A stretch of DNA of 64,000 nt from Blautia hansenii DSM 20583 (GTDB taxonomy: Bacteria; Bacillota; Clostridia; Lachnospirales; Lachnospiraceae): assembly GCF_002222595.2 (NCBI RefSeq), contig NZ_CP022413.2, forward strand, positions 2,790,001-2,854,000, in the 5' to 3' direction. Below are positions 44,186 through 51,239 of the stretch, one piece after another. Every line of letters starts with the position of its first letter. The stretch's first letter is position 1. The translations under genes and the position numbers were made by a program. A model generated the notes under the pieces. The model worked only from the letters and a program-made list of their open reading frames with translations. It had not been told where the DNA came from and ran no database searches.

Positions 44186-44737
44186 CTATCCCTCCTCTTG
44201 TAATGAAAACAAATATTTATTCATTCCACCTGTTAATGCATTAGCAAATACATCATCGATTTGAATCTTAAATTCTCTCTTTATTTTTCTTACGGTTACA
44301 TTACAGTCAATTTTCTTAAAGATACATTCTTTTCTTTCTATTTCCTGTTTCATTTCATTCAAAAAATTTTTTCTAATTCCCTCTTCACCATATTTTTTAA
44401 TTGTTTTCTGGTATGCATTATTAAACGCTTTCTCAAAATCTATAGTTTCTATCTCTACTTCCACGCTATAAATATTTTCATCTTTTCCTTGACACGATTT
44501 AATCTCATATTTCAAGCGTTCTGCAAAATTTGAAGATATACCATCAAAACTCATATAATCACTTTCTATCGTCCCCAACAATAATTCAGAAACGGACTTA
44601 TCTTTCTGTTTATATCCATCCAAAAAGGATATAACTACTTCTTTAGCACGTTCCTTATCTGTTTTATTACTTAATCCACAACCTTCTAATAAAAAGCACA
44701 TTACAAATATCATTATTATTAAACTTTTCTTTCTCAT
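44186..44737 (-). CDS. Small lipoprotein (DUF5105-like)
   Basis: A 183-residue lipoprotein with lipobox LLEGC (Cys20). The remainder resembles the DUF5105 type (AKEVVISFLDGYKQKDKSVSELLLG ... ANALTGGMNKYLFSL). It is the first gene of the three exported-protein run and lies 2 bp before the 806-residue protein, so they are surely co-transcribed. It is divergent from the helix-turn-helix gene. Confidence 0.75.
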   Translation of the reverse strand: MRKKSLIIMIFVMCFLLEGCGLSNKTDKERAKEVVISFLDGYKQKDKSVSELLLGTIESDYMSFDGISSNFAERLKYEIKSCQGKDENIYSVEVEIETIDFEKAFNNAYQKTIKKYGEEGIRKNFLNEMKQEIERKECIFKKIDCNVTVRKIKREFKIQIDDVFANALTGGMNKYLFSLQEEG

Positions 44738-44840
44738 ATAATCTTTCCTTCTTTAAATATCGTTTATTACAGTTTATATTCAAACTTTAAGGGCTTCAAT
44801 ATGTGCTACTTATTGTGCCTGACTTTTTTGTCGTAAAATA

Positions 44841-44869
44841 TTGCAGTGTCCCAGAAGTGTTTGTATAAT
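44841..44869 (+). promoter_or_regulatory. Promoter of the helix-turn-helix gene
   Basis: TTGCAG (44841-44846) and TATAAT (44864-44869) with a 17-bp spacer, 37 bp before the ATG. Confidence 0.65.
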
Positions 44870-44906
44870 TTTATTGTTTATTGTAATGTTTAAGGAGGAA
44901 TAAAAT

Positions 44907-46353
44907 ATGTCAGAGTTCAGCGAATACTGCCGACATCTTTTAGCCAACAGCGGAAGCAATGTTTATCAAATTGCAAACCATTCTTCTCTGGACAGAACTT
45001 CTATCCAAAGAATGATTAGAGGTGAACGACTTCCCAGCCGCAAATTTGTAAAGGATTTTTGTTCTTATCTCAGGATTAATCCTATTCAGCAAGAAGAAGT
45101 ATTAAAGTTATATGATATAGAGAAAATTGGAAAAACAGAATATTTAAAGCGATGCTATATTAAAGATTTGATAGAACGACTTTCATTCTTAGAAAATGAC
45201 AATTCGGATACGCTTTCCGGTTCAGAAGATTTTTCTAATGCCTTTTCTGTAACGCCTTGTGTAGAAAATAAAATTTTCTTTACATTGCAAAAAGAATTAG
45301 AAACAAATACAAACCCCGAAATTCTCCTGAATGTTCCGACATCGTACCGTTACGTTTTCTTTGTATTAAAGAAGCTTTTTTCACAGTTTAGCGGACACGC
45401 AGATATTAAGCATTTAATCACTTTAAACAGCAATCCGTCAAACTCTTTACATCCTTGTCAAAATCTTGAAATTATGTCTGATGTTTTGCCAACCATACAA
45501 TTATTAAAAGACATTTATCATCCTTCTTATTTATACAGTAATATAACCTGCGATGATGAAAAGCTTATGGTAATGCCCTATTACATAATTACTTCGCAAA
45601 ATGTCCTGATAATTTCTTCAGATTTTAAAAGTGCTGTTTTGTATCATTCTTGGGATATTGTTAAAGAATATCGAGATGAATTTTATCGAATTTTTCAGAT
45701 GGCAAAACCGTTTATGGAATATGCAGATAATCCTATTTGCATTATGAAAGCATTGGAAAAAAATTATATGGATTTTGGGCTTCCTTCTCACACATTGGAA
45801 TTTCATCCGTGCTTGTTTTTTATGAATGTACATTTTAATTCTGAAAAAGACTCGTTTAGTGAACTTCCAAATGCAGCAGAATATATTGATGCACTTCAAA
45901 AAATGTATAAAGTAGTTGCTGCCTCTCCCCCCCCTCCCCAGAAAAATGAAGAACACGGTTTCTTTCTTTTCCGAAGAGGGACTAAATATGTTTTGTCAAA
46001 CCGGAAAATGTTTTGGACAGTATAAAAATTTAAAAACCGGATTTTCAGCTATCGAAAGAAAATCCATGATGCAAAATTACTTTCACCATAAAAAAGAAGG
46101 TGATTTTACTCCACATATTTTAAAACCGGAATTTAAGCTTCCGACTTATTTGAACATAGAATTGCATGATATCCATACCTTGACTATATTTATTATAAAA
46201 GAAAACTTCCAATTTTCTTTTATACAAATAAATGAGTCCAGTTTATGTAATGCTTTCTACTCTTTCTTTGAATATCTGGCAAGTTCAGATTTCGTTTATA
46301 CAAAAAAAGAGGAAGACATTATTTTTCAAAATGCCTTTTCCTCCATTTCCTAA
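44907..46353 (+). CDS. XRE-like helix-turn-helix protein, frame broken at a poly-C tract (as written stops at 46025)
   Basis: The N-terminus has a Cro/XRE-type helix-turn-helix (NVYQIANHSSLDRTSIQRMIRGE..SRKFVKDFCSYL). A long sensor-like region follows. As written the frame runs 372 residues to 46025, but after the run PPPP at about residue 344 it reads a non-matching tail. Another frame from 45940 (RKMKNTVSFFSEEGLNMFCQ ... DIIFQNAFSSIS) continues to 46353 with protein-like composition. Removing one C from the C8-T-C4 tract at 45927-45939 would join them into a 481-residue protein. The gene may be phase-variable, decayed, or contain an assembly error. AGGAGG precedes the ATG. Confidence 0.7.
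45927..45939 (+). repeat. Poly-C tract (C8-T-C4) inside a coding sequence
   Basis: Eight C, one T, four C in an otherwise AT-rich gene. It is exactly at the frame break of the helix-turn-helix protein. Long homopolymer runs are prone to slippage in cells and to miscounting in sequencing. Confidence 0.85.
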
Positions 46354-46368
46354 GTATGCAAAAAATGA

Positions 46369-46397
46369 TTGCAATTTCCTTTTCTCTATTCTATAAT
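46369..46397 (+). promoter_or_regulatory. Promoter of the putative antitoxin RNA
   Basis: TTGCAA (46369-46374) and TATAAT (46392-46397), 17 bp apart. Transcription would begin at about 46404-46406, at the start of the inverted repeat GGAACAATCG. Confidence 0.6.
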
Positions 46398-46403
46398 GAA
46401 GAA

Positions 46404-46502
46404 AAGGAACAATCGCCCACAAGGGGTTGACCAATATTAGACTAGCATAGAAAATGCCACCCTAAACCGGTCAAAGTTTTTATGAGGGTGGTATTTCTAT
46501 GC
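46404..46502 (+). ncRNA. Putative antisense antitoxin RNA (3' end uncertain)
   Basis: From the promoter above, the RNA would start with GGAACAATCG and form a strong hairpin (46445-46502, arms GCATAGAAAATGCCACCCT and its near complement ending CTATGC). It is antisense to the 3' end of the toxin RNA and its GCCACCC can pair with the toxin ribosome site GGGTGG. I see no clear terminator after it, so the end is only a guess. Confidence 0.45.
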
Positions 46503-46662
46503 CTTAAATTATCAGTGACAAATCAAATAAATGAATGTCAGTAGTGATAAAATGAACATTCCAAATGACATTAAGTCTTTAAAATCAAAATGTTTCATTA
46601 GCACCACCCCCATTCTATGTATCATAAAATAGAGGTCAACCACCCTGTAACACGATTGTTCC
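46406..46662. repeat. Inverted repeats flanking the holin-like toxin locus
   Basis: GGAACAATCG (46406-46415) is matched by its complement CGATTGTTCC (46653-46662), and GGTTGACC (46425-46432) by GGTCAACC (46634-46641). In the toxin RNA the two ends could therefore pair over 240 nt, a known feature of type I toxin mRNAs. Confidence 0.75.
46512..46598 (-). CDS. Holin-like small membrane toxin (type I TA), 28 residues
   Basis: A 28-codon frame encoding one hydrophobic helix: after MKHFDFKDL comes MSFGMFILSLLTFIYLICH. The SFGMFIxxLLTxIxLI pattern is like the putative holin-like toxins (Hol_Tox) and TxpA/BsrG/Fst-type peptides of Firmicutes. A strong GGGGGTGGTG ribosome site lies 5-14 bp upstream. 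Promoters on both sides, complementary RNA ends and an internal hairpin support a type I toxin-antitoxin locus. It has not been shown to be toxic. Confidence 0.75.
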   Translation of the reverse strand: MKHFDFKDLMSFGMFILSLLTFIYLICH

Positions 46663-46670
46663 TAAAAATT

Positions 46671-46699
46671 ATTCTATCATTTATGATAGGAATTTACAA
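46671..46699 (-). promoter_or_regulatory. Promoter of the holin-like toxin RNA
   Basis: On the minus strand TTGTAA (46694-46699) and TAGAAT (46671-46676) are 17 bp apart; the RNA would begin just before GGAACAATCG, as does the opposing RNA. Confidence 0.6.
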
Positions 46700-46716
46700 T
46701 TAGGCAATTTCACCAA

Positions 46717-47361
46717 TCAAATTCCCTTTTTATAAAGTACGAAAGAGTATACCATCGGTACAACTGCAATTAAAATAATTACCACAAACAGCACTTCTGT
46801 CATCTTGAAAAATCCATTGATACAAAACAGAATACCGCCGATAATAAACAGCCATGAAGACATACGGTGTGTTTTATTCCAGTTTGCTTCGCTGCTTAAA
46901 GTCCATGGAATTTTAATTCCAACCGTGTAATTCTGTTTGATTTTGTGCATATAATTTCCAATACCTATAAATACAATTCCCATGAGGAAATTGACTATCA
47001 TTCCAATATCCACAGAATATCCAAGGGCAATGGTATAAGTTGACATCATAACAATTAAGGAAATAATGGGAACAAGCCATAAAACAAAGGTAAACATCTT
47101 TTTATTGATATTTCTCTTTTTCGGATCATTTGATGTAATAAGGAAGCAAAACCACTGTAATGCCAGCATCAAGAGGGGCATTCCAAAAACAGTCATAGGT
47201 TTGCTGCTCCATCCGTTTGCCTGATTATCTGTGCCAAAATGTGTTGCAATCTCACTTGGGAGTTTATCCCATAAAACAACTCCTATAATCATAGGAAGTA
47301 ATATCATAATTGATGTTATTATCATAATTCCTTTATATTCACTTTTCTTCATCATTTTCAT
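46717..47361 (-). CDS. sdpI: SdpI-family immunity-like membrane protein
   Basis: A 214-residue membrane protein. It has the DUF1648 region LPSEIATHFGTDNQANGWSSKPMTVFGMPLLML and the SdpI signature YTVGIKIPWTLSSEANWNKTHRMSSWLF, with six or so helices. In Bacillus SdpI gives immunity to the SdpC cannibalism toxin and controls SdpR. No sdpC-like gene is nearby. It overlaps the repressor gene by 23 bp; ATGs at 47355 or 47352 are better spaced from GGAAG. Confidence 0.88.
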   Translation of the reverse strand: MKMMKKSEYKGIMIITSIMILLPMIIGVVLWDKLPSEIATHFGTDNQANGWSSKPMTVFGMPLLMLALQWFCFLITSNDPKKRNINKKMFTFVLWLVPIISLIVMMSTYTIALGYSVDIGMIVNFLMGIVFIGIGNYMHKIKQNYTVGIKIPWTLSSEANWNKTHRMSSWLFIIGGILFCINGFFKMTEVLFVVIILIAVVPMVYSFVLYKKGI

Positions 47362-47623
47362 CTTCCTTTCTTAGCTGCGCTAGCCATGCCATAATTTCTT
47401 CTACCACAGATGTATTCAAATCGTAATAAATAAAGTTTTTTTCTTTTTCTTCCCACACCAGTCCTGCTTTCTTCAAAACATTTAAGTGATTAGAAATAGT
47501 TGCACTAGTTATATCAAAGTGACTGGCAATTTCTCCTGCAGACATCCTTCCTTTCTTGAGCATTTGTAAGATTTCCCTCCTTACGGGATTTGATAACGCT
47601 TTAAACGTATCCGCAAAACTCAT
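47339..47623 (-). CDS. sdpR: SdpR-like ArsR-family repressor
   Basis: A 94-residue winged-helix protein (TFKALSNPVRREILQMLKKGRMSAGEIASHFDITSATISNHLNVLKKAGLVWEEKEKNFIYYDLN) with the SdpR-like PVRREILQ and TSATISNHL motifs. It has no ArsR metal cysteines. With SdpI it forms an autorepressor/immunity operon; SdpI of Bacillus can sequester SdpR at the membrane. A large palindrome overlaps its promoter. Confidence 0.9.
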   Translation of the reverse strand: MSFADTFKALSNPVRREILQMLKKGRMSAGEIASHFDITSATISNHLNVLKKAGLVWEEKEKNFIYYDLNTSVVEEIMAWLAQLRKEDENDEEK

Positions 47624-47647
47624 TTTCTCACCTCTCCTTCTCGTAAG

Positions 47648-47711
47648 TATTTAGAAAATAATCTAATTAGATATTTTTCTAAATAGTAGCAGATTTTTTT
47701 CATTCTGTCAA
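47648..47711 (-). promoter_or_regulatory. Promoter and probable operator of the sdpR-sdpI operon
   Basis: On the minus strand TTGACA (47706-47711) and TACTAT (47683-47688) have a 17-bp spacer. A near-perfect palindrome with outer arms TATTTAGAAAA and TTTTCTAAATA around TCTAATTAGA covers 47648-47685 and overlaps the -10, as expected for autorepression. Confidence 0.7.
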
Positions 47712-47714
47712 TAG

Positions 47715-47760
47715 AAAAAAGAGCCATTATATTCTCCTGAATATAATAACTCTTTTTATC
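47715..47760 (-). terminator. Terminator of the Na/Pi cotransporter gene
   Basis: On the minus strand AAAGAGTTATTATATTC pairs with GAATATAATGGCTCTTT (one GG/TT mismatch) and continues with TTTTTTCT. Confidence 0.75.
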
Positions 47761-47767
47761 TTATTTC

Positions 47768-49408
47768 TTATGCACTTACTTTTCCAAGTCCCATTTCCTG
47801 ACCAATATTTAAAATATGATCTCCAATTCGTTCAAAGTCTGTAAGCATCTCTGCATAGATAATGCAGCCTTCTTCTGAGCAGGTTCCTTTCTGCATACGA
47901 ACTAACTGTTTCTTTCTATAATCCTCAGTCATATCATCAATCTTCTGTTCAAAGTCCTCAATAGCTTTTACGTTCTCCATGGTATTATCTTTAATTTGAC
48001 CAAGGAAATCTAAAGCTTCCCCGCAGATATCACGCATTTCATCAATTTCTTCTTTAACTTCGTCTGAAAAAGAAATACCCTGTTTTTCAATCATTTTTGT
48101 ATATTCACAAATGTTCATGGCATGATCACCAATTCGTTCTACATTACCACAAACCTTAAACAGAGCACTGATATACTGAGAATCATCCGGATTACTTTCA
48201 TTTACCAGAACTTTGGAAATGTATTTAGAAATTTCCTTGTTCAAATAATCAATGTAGTCTTCACGTTCTCTTACTTCTTCTAAAAGTTCTTTCTTTCCTT
48301 CTTTCACACAAAGGAAACTGCTGTCTACATTCTGTTTTGCCATATTGATCATACGATGTAACTCATTTTTAATGCCTGTTACAGCAATGGCAGAAAGACC
48401 AATCTGTGTATCTCTTTTTGTTTCCATCGGATGAATAAATTCCATGTGCATAACGCCTTCCAACTCTTCTTTTTTCTCTGGAAGAATTTTTACTGCCAAT
48501 TTAGCAAGGTATGTTCCAAATGGAATTAATAACAAGGTTGTTGCAATATTAAATAATGTATGCATATTTGCAATCTGCGCAGATACATTACCCGGTGTAA
48601 AGCTTTCTACCAGAGATGTCAGCGGTGTCAGCAGACATACAATCGTAAAGATTGTTGTACCGATAATGTTAAATAACAGGTGAATAACTGTTGTACGTTT
48701 TGCGTTTCTGCTTGTACCGATTGCCGCTAATACAGCAGTAATACAAGTACCGATGTTCTGTCCGAACAATACAAATACTGCATTTGGCAGTCCAATCAAT
48801 CCGCTGGATGCAAGAGCCTGTAAAATACCCACAGATGCGGATGAAGACTGAATAAGTGCTGTAAAAATCATACCTGCTAAAATTCCCAATACCGGATTAG
48901 AGAATTTTGTCATAAGAGAAACAAAAGCTTCAGATTCTCTTAAAGGCATCATTGCACCGCTCATCATTTCCATACCGATAAACAGAATACCAAGACCTGC
49001 TACAATTAAACCATAGTGATGTACTTGCTGTTTCTTAACAAAAACAATTGCTGCAACACCACAAAAAGCAAATAACGGTGCCAGTGCTCCAATATCAAGA
49101 GCAATGAGCTGTCCTGTTATGGTTGTACCAATATTAGCACCCATAATAATCCAAACAGCCTGCTTTAATGTCATCATTCCAGAATTAACAAATCCAACTA
49201 CCATAACTGTTGTTGCGGATGAAGACTGAATAACAGCCGTAATACCTGCACCTACCAAAACTCCTAAAAAACGATTTGCTGTAAGCTTCTCTAAAATCTG
49301 TTTCATACGGTTTCCTGCTGCTGCCTCTAAACCGTTGCTCATCATCTGCATTCCATAAAGAAATAATGCCAGACCGCCTAAAAGGCTGAAAAAATCTGTA
49401 ATTTTCAC
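47768..49408 (-). CDS. Na/Pi-cotransporter family protein with PhoU-like C-terminus
   Basis: A 546-residue membrane protein of the NptA/YjbB type. It has two QSSSATT-type motifs (TAVIQSSSATTVMVVGFVNSGMMTL and TALIQSSSASVGILQALASSGL). About the last 200 residues form PhoU-like helical repeats with a E..xxxxD-type metal/regulatory pattern (YISALFKVCGNVERIGDHAMNICEYTK; MLTDFERIGDHILNIGQEMG). It would import or export phosphate with sodium. The start is the GTG at 49408, following GGGAGG; a TTG at 49435 lacks a site. Confidence 0.9.
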   Translation of the reverse strand: MKITDFFSLLGGLALFLYGMQMMSNGLEAAAGNRMKQILEKLTANRFLGVLVGAGITAVIQSSSATTVMVVGFVNSGMMTLKQAVWIIMGANIGTTITGQLIALDIGALAPLFAFCGVAAIVFVKKQQVHHYGLIVAGLGILFIGMEMMSGAMMPLRESEAFVSLMTKFSNPVLGILAGMIFTALIQSSSASVGILQALASSGLIGLPNAVFVLFGQNIGTCITAVLAAIGTSRNAKRTTVIHLLFNIIGTTIFTIVCLLTPLTSLVESFTPGNVSAQIANMHTLFNIATTLLLIPFGTYLAKLAVKILPEKKEELEGVMHMEFIHPMETKRDTQIGLSAIAVTGIKNELHRMINMAKQNVDSSFLCVKEGKKELLEEVREREDYIDYLNKEISKYISKVLVNESNPDDSQYISALFKVCGNVERIGDHAMNICEYTKMIEKQGISFSDEVKEEIDEMRDICGEALDFLGQIKDNTMENVKAIEDFEQKIDDMTEDYRKKQLVRMQKGTCSEEGCIIYAEMLTDFERIGDHILNIGQEMGLGKVSA

Positions 49409-49549
49409 TTTGTTCCTCCCATTTTGTCTTAACAAATTTTTTATTCTTTTTTTAAGCTTTCCTTACATTTATACCTTTTATAAAAGAATACTGCAAGACA
49501 TTGAACAAAGATTTTACATTGTTTTACATAGATTTAACATAAGAACAAA

Positions 49550-49927
49550 TTATGCGCCCATTCCAATAAATACCCCAAGCACATAAGGAACTAACCAAAT
49601 CAGCCATACCACAATACTAAATTTGTGGAAATTCTCCAGCTTTTTGCGTTCCTGTCCTTTGAATACAACAGTTGCCCATATTGCGTGAAATAACATGAGA
49701 ATAATTGCCAATGCACCTGTAATTCCATGAGGACTTAAAAGACTGGCCCCTTTTGCCATAGAGGACATAATCGTTGTTCCTATGGTATCAAAAACAAGTC
49801 CCATCCAAAAAATAATCAAATGTGGCTTTTTCAAAATACCACTTTTTCTCTCTGAAAATACACCGATTGTATAAAATACCAGTGCCAATGTAATTGTTAT
49901 AATTGCCATAATTAATTTTGTGCTCAT
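49550..49927 (-). CDS. HsmA-like (TIGR03987) membrane protein
   Basis: A 125-residue protein with four hydrophobic helices and the family-like segments TLALVFYTIGVFSERKSGILKKPHLIIFWMGLVFDTIGT and GITGALAIILMLFHAIWATVV. These small proteins are found next to TetR regulators and are linked to membrane-stress or efflux-type responses. Its SigA promoter shares an intergenic region with a divergent TetR gene with an operator at each promoter. Confidence 0.8.
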   Translation of the reverse strand: MSTKLIMAIITITLALVFYTIGVFSERKSGILKKPHLIIFWMGLVFDTIGTTIMSSMAKGASLLSPHGITGALAIILMLFHAIWATVVFKGQERKKLENFHKFSIVVWLIWLVPYVLGVFIGMGA

Positions 49928-49945
49928 TTTTCTACCTCCTTAAAT

Positions 49946-50047
49946 TGAACATTGTTCATTATAGTTTCCATTCCTCCTATTGTCAATATCTTTTTAATTA
50001 TTTTTATTGACTTATTTTTTAAAAAGGCATATAATGAACATTGTTCA
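49946..50047. promoter_or_regulatory. Divergent promoters with two identical TetR-type operators
   Basis: A 13-bp palindrome, TGAACA-T-TGTTCA, occurs at 49946-49958 and 50035-50047. Each abuts a -10 box. The minus promoter is TTGACA (49981-49986 complement), 17 bp, TATAAT (49958-49963 complement); the plus promoter is TTGACT (50007-50012), 17 bp, TATAAT (50030-50035). Confidence 0.85.
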
Positions 50048-50083
50048 AGTAAAGAGAGTACAAAATGCAAGGAGTTTCTATAT

Positions 50084-50647
50084 ATGAATACAAATAATAC
50101 ATTACATGATAAAATTCTTGCCGCCAGCAAAGAAATTGCTGCTGACAAAGGTTTTCAGGCTATCAATATTCGAGCAGTAGCCAGTAAAGCAAAAATTTCC
50201 GTTGGTTCTGTATATAACTATTTTCCGGACAAATCCGCTTTATTACAGGCTACCATTGCGGATATCTGGTGTGATGTCTTCCATCGCACAGGACAATGCA
50301 CTGCTTTAAGCTCTTTTCACGACTGTCTGCTTTGGCTTATTGTTTCCATTGACAAATGCAGCTGCCAGTATCCGGACTTCTTTGCTTCTCACGCCGTCTG
50401 CTTTCAAAAAACAGACAACATAGAAGAAAGCCGTGAAAAAATGAGCGAATATCTGGAACATATTCACAAAGGAATGAAACTTATTCTGCAAAAAGATAAA
50501 AAAATAAAAGCCGGTATATTTTCCGAGACTTTTACAGAAGATGATTTTATTGATTTTATATTCTCCAATATTATTTCCGGATTAAGCGGAAAAGACAAAT
50601 CCTGTTCCTTTCTGCTGAAGCTCACGGATAAATTATTGTATGACTAA
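50084..50647 (+). CDS. TetR-family transcriptional regulator
   Basis: A 187-residue repressor. The helix-turn-helix is DKILAASKEIAADKGFQAINIRAVASKAKISVGSVYNYFPDKSALLQA. The C-terminal ligand domain is divergent. The start at 50084 follows AAGGAG; an in-frame extension upstream of it is hydrophobic and unlike TetR. The identical operators at its own and the HsmA-like promoters suggest it represses both. Confidence 0.92.
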   Translation: MNTNNTLHDKILAASKEIAADKGFQAINIRAVASKAKISVGSVYNYFPDKSALLQATIADIWCDVFHRTGQCTALSSFHDCLLWLIVSIDKCSCQYPDFFASHAVCFQKTDNIEESREKMSEYLEHIHKGMKLILQKDKKIKAGIFSETFTEDDFIDFIFSNIISGLSGKDKSCSFLLKLTDKLLYD

Positions 50648-50656
50648 GGAGGTTCT

Positions 50657-51070
50657 ATGATTTCTAAAAAATATTTATTGTTTCTTGCCGGAATTGTATG
50701 GTCTGTTGCCGGATATAACGTGCTTCATATTGGTTTACAGGCTTATGCGGGTTATTTGTCACCTGTCTTGTTTTTCGGCTCTGCTCTGGTGTTTCTGTTC
50801 TTCCAGTTTATGATATTCGGCAGACTGGTGAAAAAACATACGAAACGTATTCAGGGCTATCAGGAAGAAAAAAAGTGGTTCTGGAATTTTTTTGATTTAA
50901 AATCCTTTCTGATTATGGCATTTATGATAACAGGAGGAATTCTCATTCGCAGCCTGAGCCTGTGTCCGGAATGGTTCATTGCCTTCTTTTACACGGGACT
51001 GGGAACATCCCTGTTTCTTGCAGGACTTACCTTCTTTTATCAGTTCTTTCACTTGCGCACCACAATTTAA
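50657..51070 (+). CDS. Small membrane protein downstream of the TetR gene
   Basis: A 137-residue protein with four hydrophobic helices (LLFLAGIVWSVAGYNVLHIGL; SPVLFFGSALVFLFFQFMIF; FLIMAFMITGGILIRSL; WFIAFFYTGLGTSLFLAGLTFFYQFF). No family recognised. Located 9 bp after the TetR gene with GGAGG upstream of its ATG, so it belongs to the same operon and is a candidate target of the TetR protein's signal. Confidence 0.75.
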   Translation: MISKKYLLFLAGIVWSVAGYNVLHIGLQAYAGYLSPVLFFGSALVFLFFQFMIFGRLVKKHTKRIQGYQEEKKWFWNFFDLKSFLIMAFMITGGILIRSLSLCPEWFIAFFYTGLGTSLFLAGLTFFYQFFHLRTTI

Positions 51071-51079
51071 GATACAATC

Positions 51080-51239
51080 AAAAAAGGAGATGCACATTAA
51101 GTAATGCTCAGAACTATTTATACAATTTTAACAAATTTGTTGAGCACGCTTTGAGATTACAAGCTCAAAGTGAGCGCAAACTGAGTTTAAAATGTATAAA
51201 TATTTCCGGATATACACTTAATATACATCTCCTTTTTTC
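51080..51239. repeat. 160-bp imperfect palindrome between convergent genes
   Basis: Outer arms AAAAAAGGAGATG (51080-51092) and its complement CATCTCCTTTTTT (51227-51239) are perfect. Inner segments also match (ATTAAGT/ACTTAAT; ATTTATACAnTTT/AAAnTGTATAAAT; CTTTGAG/CTCAAAG). The whole RNA would fold into one long hairpin with T-runs at both ends, so it can act as a terminator both ways. It could also be a folded miniature element. Confidence 0.75.

Noticed and set aside
46406..46662. Inverted repeats read as the ends of a miniature transposable element
   Set aside because: Promoters, a ribosome site, a holin-like peptide and paired RNA ends are better explained by a type I toxin-antitoxin; I could not make out target duplications.
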